Shown: positions 17,860 through 25,976, counted from the stretch's first letter. The stretch is 64,000 bases of DNA from Nocardiopsis kunsanensis DSM 44524 (GCF_000340965.1 NZ_ANAY01000001.1:186001-250000); one strand, 5' to 3'. Numbers and translations are program-made. Notes: a model not told the origin generated them from the sequence alone.

Positions 17860-17985
17860 TCAGAGCCACCAGCCCCAGCCGGGGCTGTCGATCCAGCCGC
17901 CGCTGGAGGTGATACGCGTCAGCTCTGCGGAGTCGCCGACATCGGCGATCTGCGGGGGCTCGTAGATCTCGACGTTCCCGTTCAT
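17860..17985 (-). CDS. Orphan lasso-peptide precursor
   Basis: This 41-aa peptide is too short for routine gene calling. The leader contains Y8-EPP-Q-I13-ADV-G17-DSAEL-T23-R24, an exact fit to the lasso leader rule YxxPxLx3Gx5Tx (with Ile for Leu), where the threonine is at -2. Cleavage after R24 gives a 17-residue core ITSSGGWIDSPGWGWWL, in which Asp is at position 9, as needed for an Ile1-Asp9 macrolactam ring. The tail is unusually Trp-rich (WGWWL) and there is no cysteine, so it would be class II. GAGGA lies 5 nt before the ATG. No B1 (RRE), B2 (protease) or C (cyclase) gene is within this window, so maturation would need enzymes encoded elsewhere. The nearby exporter and two-component system could provide immunity (inference). 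Confidence 0.78.
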   Translation of the reverse strand: MNGNVEIYEPPQIADVGDSAELTRITSSGGWIDSPGWGWWL

Positions 17986-18219
17986 CGCATTCCTCAATCT
18001 CTCGGGAGTGGACCACACTCGAGCGCTTCCCGCTGTGGAAACCGTCAGCGCCCGGTGCTGGTGCCCACCCTCGCGGTCCACGCTTCCTGAGCCCTGACCA
18101 TCTTTCGACCCGAGGGTGTCCAGGTGGTTCCTCCGCTCTTCCCCCGGAGAACACACACGCTGGTCCCGCCGCCGCGCTACGGTCGGTGCGAACCGGACGA
18201 CCGACCCCAGGAGACAATG

Positions 18220-18957
18220 ATGAGCGCCCGCTTCCAGGAGCTCGACTGGCGGACCACTCCCATGGGGGAACTCAGCCTGCGCCGCCGTTACGACCCGCTC
18301 TTCCGGGCCGAGGTGCACGAGATCAAACTCGGGGACGAGTTCCTGATGTCGAGCCTGTTCACCGTGGCCGAGGTCGAGATGGCCCGGCTGGCCCTGGCCG
18401 AGGCGGAGGGCACGGACCTGCGTGTGGCCGTGGGCGGCCTGGGCCTGGGATACACCGCGCAGGCCGTGTTGGAGGCCGAGGCGGTCGGTTCCCTCGTCGT
18501 GGTGGAGACCCTGGCCGAGGTCATCGACTGGCACCGGCAGGGTCTGATCCCCCTCGGCCCCGAACTGGTGCGGGATCCCCGCTGCCGACTGGTGCACGGG
18601 GACTTCTTCGCCATGGTGGGTGCGGGTTCGGGAGCCGTGCCCGAACCCGCACCGGAACCGTTCCACGTGGTGCTCGTCGACATCGACCACTCACCGAGCC
18701 ACGTGCTCGACCCCGGCCACGCCGTCCTCTACACGGACGAGGGGTTGCGGCACCTCAGGGACGAGCTCCTGCTGCCCGGCGGGGTCTTCGCCCTGTGGTC
18801 CAACGACGCACCGGACGAGGATTTCACCGAGCTGCTGGGAACCGTGTTCGACCGGGTCAGGGCCGAGGTCGTCAGCTTCCCCAACCCGATCCAGGAGCGC
18901 GATTCCAGCAACACCGTCTACCTGGCGGTGTCCCCCGGCACCGGGACCGGGGGCTGA
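18220..18957 (+). CDS. Spermidine-synthase-like class I methyltransferase-fold protein
   Basis: This 245-aa protein has the spermidine-synthase fold without an obvious full polyamine-synthase signature. It starts with a beta-rich N-terminal domain (FQELDWRTTPMGELSLRRRY), then a glycine-rich nucleotide loop (RVAVGGLGLGYTAQAVLEAE), the acidic residue in VVVETLAEVIDWH and DxxDH (VVLVDIDHSPSH). Family members use decarboxylated SAM or SAM; many actinomycete homologues are of unknown role. I chose the second of two adjacent ATGs because AGGAG is 6 nt before it. It is divergent from the lasso precursor, with 234 nt between starts; a tailoring role is possible but untested. Confidence 0.75.
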   Translation: MSARFQELDWRTTPMGELSLRRRYDPLFRAEVHEIKLGDEFLMSSLFTVAEVEMARLALAEAEGTDLRVAVGGLGLGYTAQAVLEAEAVGSLVVVETLAEVIDWHRQGLIPLGPELVRDPRCRLVHGDFFAMVGAGSGAVPEPAPEPFHVVLVDIDHSPSHVLDPGHAVLYTDEGLRHLRDELLLPGGVFALWSNDAPDEDFTELLGTVFDRVRAEVVSFPNPIQERDSSNTVYLAVSPGTGTGG

Positions 18958-18965
18958 GTGCGGCG

Positions 18966-19186
18966 TCAGCCGCGGGTGTCCAACCACATCACCTGCGGGT
19001 CGTGGTCGCTGACCCGGTCGTGGAACTCGGATCGGCGACCGGGATGTGGCCGAGGGCCTGCGAGCTGCCGTCGAACACGTAGTTGTACTGCTCGCCGGTG
19101 TCCAGGCCGGTCATCGGGTCGTGCAGCGGCCCGTCCCCGGTGAGCACCTCCAGCGTGCGGGAGAACTGGAAGCCGTTGAGGTCGAC
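18966..19186 (-). pseudogene. Remnant of a secreted endonuclease/exonuclease/phosphatase-family nuclease (ExeM/NucH-like)
   Basis: One frame reads VDLNGFQFSRTLEVLTGDGP then EQYNYVFDGSSQALGHIPV, which matches the C-terminal part of extracellular nucleases (usually DxNDFQFS..., YTYVF.GNSQ.LDHI). After ADP the frame shifts and continues SEFHDRVSDHDPQVMWLDTR to a stop at 18966, containing the catalytic SDHDP motif. The catalytic D-x-N is still visible but the 'LDHILVS' stretch is altered and a segment is missing. Only about 70 codons of an expected 600-900-aa protein remain. It follows the downstream end of the methyltransferase gene on the same strand. It is a decayed gene. Confidence 0.7.
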
Positions 19187-19252
19187 GGAACCGGCGGAGG
19201 TCGGACGCGAACCCCGGTGGGTTCCGTCCGTCCCGCCCCCGCTCGACCCGTA

Positions 19253-20038
19253 TCAGGGCTTGCGTGCCACCCCGCAGTACTGGTCCATCCCGCGGTTGCT
19301 GCCGACCTCGACGGGGCGGGGCCGCCACAGGGGGCAGGGGACGACACCGGGGTCGAGGAGCTCCAGACCCTCGAATCGCTTCGCGATCTCCTCCGGGCTG
19401 CGCAGGATGTAGGGCACGTCCCCCTGTTCGTTGCCGACCTCGATGGCCTGGTTGTAGGCCTCGCTGGTGTTGCTGCCGTCGTAGCTGGCCAGGTAGCTGC
19501 CCGAGGGCAGAGCGTCCATGAGTCGGCGTACGACCGGCACGACCTCCTCGTCGGGGATGTGGCCCAGGATCCCCATGAGCATGAGCCCCACCGGCTGGTC
19601 GAGATCGAAGGTCCGGGCGGCGCGTTCGATGATCTTGTCGGGGGCGCGGAGGTCGGCGTCGATGTAGTCGGTGGCGCCCTCCTCGGTGCCGACGAGGAGC
19701 GCGCGTGCGTGGGTGAGCACGAGCGGGTCGTTGTCCACGTAGACCACGCGGCTCTCGGGCGCGACGGCCTGGGCGACCTCGTGGGTGTTGTTTGCCGTGG
19801 GCATCCCGGTGCCGATGTCGAGGAACTGCCGGATGCCGGCGTCCTGCGCCAGATGGGTCACGGCGCGGATGAGGAACTCACGGCCGCCGCGGGCCAGGTC
19901 CGTGATCTCGGGGAAGTGCTCGGCCACCTGGTCACCGGCGGCGCGGTCGACCGGGTAGTGGTCCTTGCCGCCCAACCAGTAGTTCCAGATACGGGCGGAG
20001 TGGGTACGGGTGGTGTCGATCTGCGGACCGTCGGGCAT
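19253..20038 (-). CDS. SAM-dependent methyltransferase (Methyltransf_19 / DUF574 family)
   Basis: This 261-aa protein belongs to an actinomycete-expanded methyltransferase family. The N-terminal signature RTHSARIWNYWLGGKDHYPV is diagnostic, followed by the SAM loop RQFLDIGTGMPTANNTHEVA, VYVDNDPLVLTHARALL and the DLR..DKI segment. The ATG at 20038 is preceded by GAGG; the frame is open upstream through non-coding sequence. These proteins are present in many copies in Streptomyces and relatives and their substrates are unknown. Its 3' end abuts the nuclease remnant. Confidence 0.9.
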   Translation of the reverse strand: MPDGPQIDTTRTHSARIWNYWLGGKDHYPVDRAAGDQVAEHFPEITDLARGGREFLIRAVTHLAQDAGIRQFLDIGTGMPTANNTHEVAQAVAPESRVVYVDNDPLVLTHARALLVGTEEGATDYIDADLRAPDKIIERAARTFDLDQPVGLMLMGILGHIPDEEVVPVVRRLMDALPSGSYLASYDGSNTSEAYNQAIEVGNEQGDVPYILRSPEEIAKRFEGLELLDPGVVPCPLWRPRPVEVGSNRGMDQYCGVARKP

Positions 20039-20150
20039 GGGAGGTGCCTCGTTCCATGGGGGTGGGCGGTTCGGGTGGCTGGGGGGCGGGCGCGCCGCCC
20101 TGGGCCTCGGGGCTGGGCGGCGCGTCACGTATGGTAGCGCCGGGTATGGC

Positions 20151-20345
20151 TCACTGCAGCCCCGCCACATAGCGTTCGCCGTCCTCGGCGATGTAGGCGA
20201 CCGCTGCGGCCCCTTCGGCGACCACTGCCTCGAGACCCGATGCAGGTGCGGGTGCGTTCTCCGGCACAGCGACCGAGCGCTCGCCGTCGAACCCCTCGAA
20301 CTGCGTGAGCATGTCCGGGATCCGGTCCTCGTCGACATGGATCAC
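20151..20345 (-). CDS. Small acidic hypothetical protein (64 aa)
   Basis: A GTG at 20345 with GAGGG 5 nt before it opens a 64-aa frame beginning with IHVDEDRIPDMLTQFEGFDG and ending YIAEDGERYVAGLQ. The composition is acidic and Val/Ala-rich, unlike the Arg-rich antisense frames nearby, which supports a real gene. I do not recognise a family. It sits between the methyltransferase gene (112 nt away, same strand) and the large inverted repeat, the left arm of which ends 56 nt before its start. Confidence 0.5.
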   Translation of the reverse strand: MIHVDEDRIPDMLTQFEGFDGERSVAVPENAPAPASGLEAVVAEGAAAVAYIAEDGERYVAGLQ

Positions 20346-20400
20346 GCCCTCCCTCAGACCGATCGGCGGCTCAGGGTGTGGGGGGTTTCTTGTGGTGCCG

Positions 20401-20926
20401 GGTGATGGTTCGTCGGGGTCGGGAATTGTAGCCCGGCCGGGTCTGCGCAACCCGCTTCGGCGCCGCCCCCGGTTCTGATTCCCGGTGCTCATGGTGGCGG
20501 GTGTGTGGTGGGCTGGCCCCGGCGCCTCGGAGTGTGCGCTGCGACCCTTTGCGCCGGGCTTTCCCGACCCTTGTCGACGAACCCCCACACCCCGGCGCCC
20601 GGCTGCCAAAGGAACGGTGGGCGCTTTCCTCCCCCTGTGGCGGGCCATTGTGACCACCGCTGGCGGCGTGTGCGCGGTGACTCGCCCCTGGGGGTTGGTC
20701 GTGCCCCCACACTTCTTCGGGCGGATGGTTGGTCTGCGGCCGTTGGGTGTTCGGCGGCGAGAGCGGGCCAGCCCGGGGAAGGGGTGGACCGCACACCCCG
20801 AGGCGCCGCGAACAACCCACCACAACGCCGTACCCTTCAGCGGGTGCCGGGTATGTGGCGGGGCGCCGATGCGGGTTGCGGGAAGCCCCGGCCGGGCTAC
20901 GCTCGACGCTCCGACGAACACCACCC
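20401..20926. repeat. Giant imperfect inverted repeat, ~186-nt arms
   Basis: The left arm (20401-20588) matches the reverse complement of the right arm (20742-20926) at roughly 70% identity by eye. Exact blocks include TTCGTCGG, GTAGCCCGGCCGGG (20428-20441), CGCAACCCGC, GGCGCCTCGG and GTGTGCG, in the same order in both arms. The 153-nt centre is also partly self-complementary. No convincing protein is encoded within it on either strand. It fills almost all of the 699-nt gap between the small 64-aa gene and the next gene; 20927-21044 shows nothing I can identify. It could be a transcribed structured RNA or two inverted copies of a dispersed repeat. Confidence 0.75.
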
Positions 20927-21044
20927 ACCTACCACCGGTCCATGGACCCGTCCCACCTGTCACTCCTCCACCGGCCGGTCACCGACCCACCGGGTCCGCC
21001 CCCGCGCAGGGCCACGTTCCCTACCCTGAACCCCCATCAACGCT

Positions 21045-22082
21045 CTAGGGATCGCGGCGCGGATCCCCTCCGACGGTGTCGTGGGCCGTGGGATCGACAC
21101 CGAGTTCGGCCATGGCACGGGCGGTCTCGGCGCGGGGTGCGCCGAAGAAGGACCACGGCAGGTCACAGGAGTGGCGGCCGACGGATCCCAGGTGCCAGCG
21201 GGCGGGATCGGGCATGCCGGCCCGGTGGAAGGCCCAGCCGAACAGGTGGTGGGCCTGCGTGTCGTAGACGTGCGGGACGGCGTTCTCGGCCCAGGACCGG
21301 GCGAGGTCGAAGAGTTCCTGCACGGGCTCGCCGTGCAGGCGGCCCAGGCCCAGGTGAGCGATCTCGGGGTTCTTGCCTTCGGCGACCAGGCGTTTCTCCT
21401 CCCCGCGCAGGTGTTCGGCGTGGGCCAGGGCGAGCACGGCGGGCAGCGGGTCGCCCTCGGGGGCGACGTCGGCGGAGGCACCAGCGCTCGCGAACATCTC
21501 CTCGGTGGTGCCGCCACGGGTGGGCGAGAGGGTGCGCACGCGGGTCATGTGCGCGGGGAAGAGCGCGGGTGCGCGGTCGGTGATCTCGCGCCAGAGGCGG
21601 TCCTTCTCGTCACGGTTCGCGCCCAGACCCATGGCGACGGTCTGCAGTGCCGTCCAGGGCGCGGCGTCGTCGGGACGCAGCTCGGCGGAGGTCTCCAGGG
21701 GGATGCGCACCTCCTGGAGTGCGGCCGCCAGACCCTTGCGGTCGGCACGGGAGGATCCGGGGCGGCGTTGGGCGCCGGCGAGCAGGGTGTGGCCCACCCA
21801 CAGGAGCACGTCGGCCTGGTCGGCGCCGTCCTCGGCGAGCTCGGCGACGTCGCCGATGCGCTGTACCGCTGCGCGGCCGAGGGCCTCGGCCGCGTGGACC
21901 CGGGCGTGGGGGTCGTCGCGGGTGTCGGCGAGCAGGGTGAGCCCGGGGGCCAGCTCGCCCCCGAGGACAGCTTCGCACACGGCACGTACGGCCGGATCGG
22001 TCCCGTATCCGGCGGGCACCAGGAGTTCACCGATGCCGGTACCGCCCAGCACCCTCTTCCGATTCCAACCGAAACGCCACAT
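21045..22082 (-). CDS. Conserved hypothetical protein, helical-repeat-like
   Basis: This 345-aa protein starts MWRFGWNRKRVLGGTGIGEL. It is rich in Ala/Leu/Glu helices, including a HEAT-like stretch (TLLADTRDDPHARVHAAEAL) and TPR-like pairs around DDAAPWTALQTVAMGLGANR. A conserved-looking C-terminal part includes YDTQAHHLFGWAFHRAGMPD and GRHSCDLPWSFFG. There is no signal peptide or membrane span. The architecture recalls actinomycete proteins of unknown function that carry solenoid repeats. It ends next to the inverted repeat and starts 70 nt from the end of the TRAP permease gene on the same strand. Confidence 0.7.
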   Translation of the reverse strand: MWRFGWNRKRVLGGTGIGELLVPAGYGTDPAVRAVCEAVLGGELAPGLTLLADTRDDPHARVHAAEALGRAAVQRIGDVAELAEDGADQADVLLWVGHTLLAGAQRRPGSSRADRKGLAAALQEVRIPLETSAELRPDDAAPWTALQTVAMGLGANRDEKDRLWREITDRAPALFPAHMTRVRTLSPTRGGTTEEMFASAGASADVAPEGDPLPAVLALAHAEHLRGEEKRLVAEGKNPEIAHLGLGRLHGEPVQELFDLARSWAENAVPHVYDTQAHHLFGWAFHRAGMPDPARWHLGSVGRHSCDLPWSFFGAPRAETARAMAELGVDPTAHDTVGGDPRRDP

Positions 22083-22152
22083 GCCACCGAGCTTAGGGGG
22101 TGGTGGGAAGGGCCCGGTGCGCGCAGGACGGGCGCGCGCACCGGGGGCCGAG

Positions 22153-24267
22153 TCAGCCGGCGTGGACGCCGGCCGCGGTCTCGGTGCGTTCCTCGGGCAG
22201 ACCGGAACGCCGGGCCAGACGGTGGTTGATCACGTGCAGGACCAGGAGCACCACACCGAGAGCGGTCCCGGTGAGCACGAACCAGTAGTGGTGCAGGTCC
22301 AGGGACAGCACGGCCTGCAAGAGCCCGGCCCATTCGGGGGCGACCATCACCAGTACCGCGGCCAGGAGCAGGCCGAGGCGTTCGGCGAGCACGACCTTGC
22401 GCAGGAAGAAGCCCTCGATCGCCACCGCCGACGCCGTCAGGGCCACACACCCGGTCACCACGGCGATTACCACGTCGGCGGGAGGGCCGTCCAGGGCCAT
22501 GAGCGCCGAGTAGGCCATGAGGAGCGGGACGAGGTAGAGGCCTTTGGCGAACTTCCACGCGGACACACCCGCGCGCATGGGCTTGGACCCGGCGATCCCG
22601 GCTGCGGCGAAGGCCGCGAAGGAGACCGGTGGCGTGACGTTGGAGTCCTGGCTGTACCAGTACACGATCATGTGCGCGACGATCAGGGCCAGACCGAGCT
22701 CTTCCAGGGCGGGGCCGGCCAGGATCACCAACACCACGTAGGAGGCGGTCACCGGCAGGCCGATACCGAGAACGAGCGAAGCCAGGGCGACCATGACCAT
22801 GGTCAGCAGCAGGCTCCCGGAGAACGCGGTGACGAGCACGTTGGAGAAGACCAGCCCGAGCCCGGTGAGGCCGACCACGCCGACGATGATGCCGGCGACG
22901 GCGCAGGCCACCGAGACCGCCAGGGTGTTCCGGGCGGCGATGACGAAGACCTCGAAGAAGTCGCGCACCCCCAGGCGGCTGCTCGCCCTCAGCATCGCGA
23001 CCACGAGCAGGGCGCCGCAGGCGTAGAGGCCGGCCTGTGCGGGGTGTACGTAGTTGAGCAGGAGCACGATGAGCAGCACGAGCGGTGCGAGGAAGTGCCA
23101 GCCGGCCTTCATGACGGTCCGGAACCGGGGGACCTCGTCGGCGCGCAGGGCCCCGATCCCGTGTTTGCGGGCGAGGATGTCCACGAACAGGAACATCACG
23201 CCGAAGTACATGAGTGCGGGGATGATGGCGACCTTGACGATCTCGGCGTAGGGGACGCCGAGCCGCTCGGCCATGATGAAGGCGCCCGCGCCCATGATGG
23301 GCGGCAGGACCTGTCCCCCGGTCGAGGCGGCGGCCTCCACCCCGGCAGTGTCGTATTTCTTGTAACCGACCCGCTTCATGAGGGGGATGGTGAAGGGGCC
23401 GGTGGTGACGACGTTGGCGATGGCGCTGCCGGAGACCGACCCCATCAGGGCGCTGCCGAGCACCGCACCCTTGGCGGGGCCTCCGGTCATGCGTCCGGTG
23501 AGCACGTAGGCGAGGCCGACGAAGAAGTTGCCGCCCCCGGTCTTGGACAGGACCGCTCCGAAGAGGATGAACACGAACACGAACGTGACGACCACGCCGA
23601 GGGTCATCCCGTAGATGCCGTCGTTGCCCAGGTAACTGTGGGTGGCGATGCGCTGGACTGTGGCGCCGGTGTGCCCGAACTCGCCGGGGATCAGCGGCCC
23701 GAGCCAGGCGTAGTACATGAACAGCGACACGAGGACGACCATGACCCATCCGACGGCACGGCGGGTGGCCTCGAGCAGCACGAGGATCCCGAGCAGTCCC
23801 ATGATCCAGTCGGTGTTCTCGTAGCCGCCGGCGCGGGAGGCCAGCTCCTCCTGGAGGACGATCGGGTACAGGCTGGTGACCACTGCCAGGCCGATGGCGG
23901 CGAGGTCGATGCCGGCACCGAGGATCGTGCGGGTGCGGTTGCCGGCGGTGTCGAGGGGGTTTCCGTCCTCGTCCTCGACCGCCTTCAGCGGCGGCATCGT
24001 CAGGAACACCAGCAGCATCACGAACATCAGGTGCACGAGGCGTTGCTGGCGTGCGTCGATCCCCGCCGCCAGCGACACGTAGAGCTGGAAGGCGGTCAGT
24101 GCCGTGGCCAGCACGAGCACGAGCAGGCCCACGGTGTCGGCGGTGCGGCCGCTCCCCCAGCGTTCGGCTGCGATGCGGCGCCAGACGGGCGGGAGTTCGG
24201 CGCCGTGTCCCTCGACGTCGGGGAGTACGGATGCCTCACCCCGGTCCTGTCTCGGAGTGTGGGTCAT
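22153..24267 (-). CDS. TRAP transporter fused permease (4TM/12TM, TAXI type)
   Basis: This 704-aa inner-membrane protein fuses the small DctQ-like and large DctM-like TRAP subunits and imports a carboxylate-type solute with a sodium or proton gradient. Motifs of the family include GAVLGSALMGSVSGSAIANV, TGPFTIPLMKRVGYKKYDTA, GGQVLPPIMGAGAFIMAERL and SQDSNVTPPVSFAAFAAAGI. About 16 hydrophobic segments are visible. The ATG at 24267 follows the DUF1850 gene by 43 nt; both and the TAXI binding protein form one minus-strand operon. The substrate is unknown; many TAXI systems are annotated for glutamate or dicarboxylates without proof. Confidence 0.92.
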   Translation of the reverse strand: MTHTPRQDRGEASVLPDVEGHGAELPPVWRRIAAERWGSGRTADTVGLLVLVLATALTAFQLYVSLAAGIDARQQRLVHLMFVMLLVFLTMPPLKAVEDEDGNPLDTAGNRTRTILGAGIDLAAIGLAVVTSLYPIVLQEELASRAGGYENTDWIMGLLGILVLLEATRRAVGWVMVVLVSLFMYYAWLGPLIPGEFGHTGATVQRIATHSYLGNDGIYGMTLGVVVTFVFVFILFGAVLSKTGGGNFFVGLAYVLTGRMTGGPAKGAVLGSALMGSVSGSAIANVVTTGPFTIPLMKRVGYKKYDTAGVEAAASTGGQVLPPIMGAGAFIMAERLGVPYAEIVKVAIIPALMYFGVMFLFVDILARKHGIGALRADEVPRFRTVMKAGWHFLAPLVLLIVLLLNYVHPAQAGLYACGALLVVAMLRASSRLGVRDFFEVFVIAARNTLAVSVACAVAGIIVGVVGLTGLGLVFSNVLVTAFSGSLLLTMVMVALASLVLGIGLPVTASYVVLVILAGPALEELGLALIVAHMIVYWYSQDSNVTPPVSFAAFAAAGIAGSKPMRAGVSAWKFAKGLYLVPLLMAYSALMALDGPPADVVIAVVTGCVALTASAVAIEGFFLRKVVLAERLGLLLAAVLVMVAPEWAGLLQAVLSLDLHHYWFVLTGTALGVVLLVLHVINHRLARRSGLPEERTETAAGVHAG

Positions 24268-24310
24268 GGTCCACCTCGGGTGGTCGGGCCGGGTTCGGGG
24301 TCGTAGGGGT

Positions 24311-24826
24311 TCAGCATTCGGGCCGGGGGATGCTGCCGAACCACGAGCGCAGGACGGAGATGCGGGCCGGTTCGACCGTCACGGGTTCCCCGGCCAGGCA
24401 CGGGGACAGTTCCACCTCGGCGCCGGGGACCCGCAGCCGGTGGTCGACCTCTGCGGAGCCGACCCGCAGGACCATCTCGGTGCCGATGTCGCGGTCGAGG
24501 CCATCCACGACCCACCACTGCCCGTCGGCGCGGCCGGTGCCCTCGCCGGGGATCTGTCCCATACCGGCACCGAACTGGTGCAGCCGGGTGGCGTCGACGA
24601 CGAGGCGGCCGTCCTCGACGAGGAGGTCCTCCTCGATGGGCAGCCCGTCGATGGAGTGGGTGTAGGCCACGGTCAGCACCTCGCCCTCGGCCAACGGCAG
24701 GTGTCCCAGGGGCCGGTCCTGGCCGCTCACACGCAACGCGGTCCGGGCGGGCCAGAGCAGGGCGGTCAGGACGGCGACGGCCAGGGCGGAGGCCGCCACC
24801 GCACGGGGCCACGGCGGCAGGCGCAT
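24311..24826 (-). CDS. DUF1850 membrane-anchored protein of TRAP operon
   Basis: This 171-aa protein has an N-terminal membrane anchor (AVAASALAVAVLTALLWPA) and an external beta-rich domain with the DUF1850 core: VAYTHSIDGLPIEEDLLVED and RLHQFGAGMGQIP. DUF1850 proteins accompany TAXI-TRAP permeases and probably assist substrate capture or assembly; their role is not established. Its ATG overlaps the binding-protein stop by one base (TGATG), so it is translationally coupled. Confidence 0.85.
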   Translation of the reverse strand: MRLPPWPRAVAASALAVAVLTALLWPARTALRVSGQDRPLGHLPLAEGEVLTVAYTHSIDGLPIEEDLLVEDGRLVVDATRLHQFGAGMGQIPGEGTGRADGQWWVVDGLDRDIGTEMVLRVGSAEVDHRLRVPGAEVELSPCLAGEPVTVEPARISVLRSWFGSIPRPEC

Positions 24827-25827
24827 CAGCCCTGGATGTCCTCGGAGAGTTCGACGCCCTGCTCCTCGTAGTAGCGCTGGGCGCCGGGGTGGACGGGAAC
24901 GGGCGCGTTCTCCACGGTCTCGGGCACCATGTACTCCTCGCCGGGGGCGTAGGCACCGACGACGTCGTCGATGTTGTCGAACACGGCCTCGGTGATCTCG
25001 TAGGCCTGGTCCTCGTCGAAGTCCTCCGGGACCACGAGGGCGTTCCACGTGGCGACGGTGGTGACGTCCTCGTCGACGCCCGGGTAGGTTCCGGCCTCGA
25101 TGGTGTGCTCGGTGTAGCCGCCCTCGCCCTCGACGACCTGGTCGAGTTCCTCCTCGCACATGGAGATCATGTCGATGTCGTCGGTGGTGCCGAGTTCGAC
25201 GATGCCGGCGTGCCCCTCTCCGACGACCCAGGACCCGGCGTCGAGCCGGCCGTTCTGGAGTGCGGTCGCGGTCTCGGAGTAGCCGAGCTGGTCCATCTCG
25301 ATGTCGTCCTCGCCGATGCCGAGGCTCTCGAACACCTGGTTGGTGGTGGTCTCGTTGCCGCTGCCGATGTCACCGACGGAGTAGCGGGTACCGACCACGT
25401 CGGAGAAGCACTCGTAGCCCTCCGACTCGGCGGTGGAGTCCAACGTGACGGCGTGGAAGACGTTGGGGTAGAGCACAGCGAGGGTACGGGTCCGGATCTC
25501 CTCGCCCTCGAAGTCGGCGGTGCCGGTGATGGCCTGGTCGGCGGAGTCCCCCTGGACCAGGGCCATGTGGGCGTCTCCGGAGTCGAGGAGGCGGAGGTTC
25601 TCCACGGAGGCGCCGGTGGCCTCGACCGAGGCCTGGTGCCCCTCGAACTCACTCTCGATGATGGTGGCCAGGACCCCTCCGATGGGGTAGTAGACGCCGC
25701 TGGTGCCACCGGTGGCGATGCTCAGGTTCTCGACGGGCCCGTCGGTGTTCTCGGCCGGTTGTGAGCAGGCGGACAGCAGGAGGACGCCGGCGGGGATCAC
25801 GGCGGCCTTCATCAGGGAGCGACGCAT
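24826..25827 (-). CDS. TAXI-family TRAP solute-binding lipoprotein
   Basis: This 333-aa binding protein has a lipoprotein signal with lipobox LLLSAC (C21). The TAXI hallmark is present as SIATGGTSGVYYPIGGVLAT, with VEATGASVENLRLLDSGDAH, the SVGDIGSGNETTTNQVFES phosphate-like loop and the C-terminal PVHPGAQRYYEEQG. I chose the ATG at 25827 with GAGAGGA upstream; the frame is open earlier but in promoter sequence. It is the first gene of the TRAP operon and is divergent from a second TAXI-like gene with which it shares a mirrored promoter region. Confidence 0.92.
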   Translation of the reverse strand: MRRSLMKAAVIPAGVLLLSACSQPAENTDGPVENLSIATGGTSGVYYPIGGVLATIIESEFEGHQASVEATGASVENLRLLDSGDAHMALVQGDSADQAITGTADFEGEEIRTRTLAVLYPNVFHAVTLDSTAESEGYECFSDVVGTRYSVGDIGSGNETTTNQVFESLGIGEDDIEMDQLGYSETATALQNGRLDAGSWVVGEGHAGIVELGTTDDIDMISMCEEELDQVVEGEGGYTEHTIEAGTYPGVDEDVTTVATWNALVVPEDFDEDQAYEITEAVFDNIDDVVGAYAPGEEYMVPETVENAPVPVHPGAQRYYEEQGVELSEDIQG

Positions 25828-25892
25828 GGTCTGGGTCCTCTCGGGGGGACGGACGGTCGACGGGGTGTGGCGCGCACCACTCCGCAGCAGGG

Positions 25893-25976
25893 AACCTAAC
25901 CGCCGCACCCCGGACTTCCGTAGTCCCAGCGCCGGGATTTGAGCCTCTTCTGAGGTCGTGGCGCAGCGGTTAGGGT
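25893..25976. promoter_or_regulatory. Mirrored divergent promoters of the two TAXI genes
   Basis: CCTAACCGCCGC (25895-25906) and GCAGCGGTTAGG (25963-25974) are inverted copies, 11 of 12 matching. Each reads GGTTAGG-[GT]T outward, giving -10 boxes TAGGTT (minus strand, 25893-25898) and TAGGGT (plus strand, 25971-25976). TAGGGT is 6 nt before the plus-strand ATG at 25983, so that gene is probably leaderless. The shared flank GCGG next to both -10s could be a site for the neighbouring response regulator. Confidence 0.55.

Noticed and set aside
18220..18957. Spermidine-synthase-like gene considered as a lasso-peptide C-terminal methyltransferase
   Set aside because: Its fold is of the spermidine-synthase type, not the known O-methyltransferases of lasso loci. 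Proximity alone does not support the assignment.
20346..21044. Several open frames within the inverted repeat, on both strands
   Set aside because: They are Arg/Pro/His-rich, lack ribosome sites, and are explained by the repetitive high-GC sequence.
21373..24306. Very long open frame on the plus strand opposite the TRAP permease gene
   Set aside because: It is rich in Gly/Asp/His/Gln in a pattern produced by the antisense of high-GC coding sequence, and the opposite strand encodes a clear TRAP transporter.
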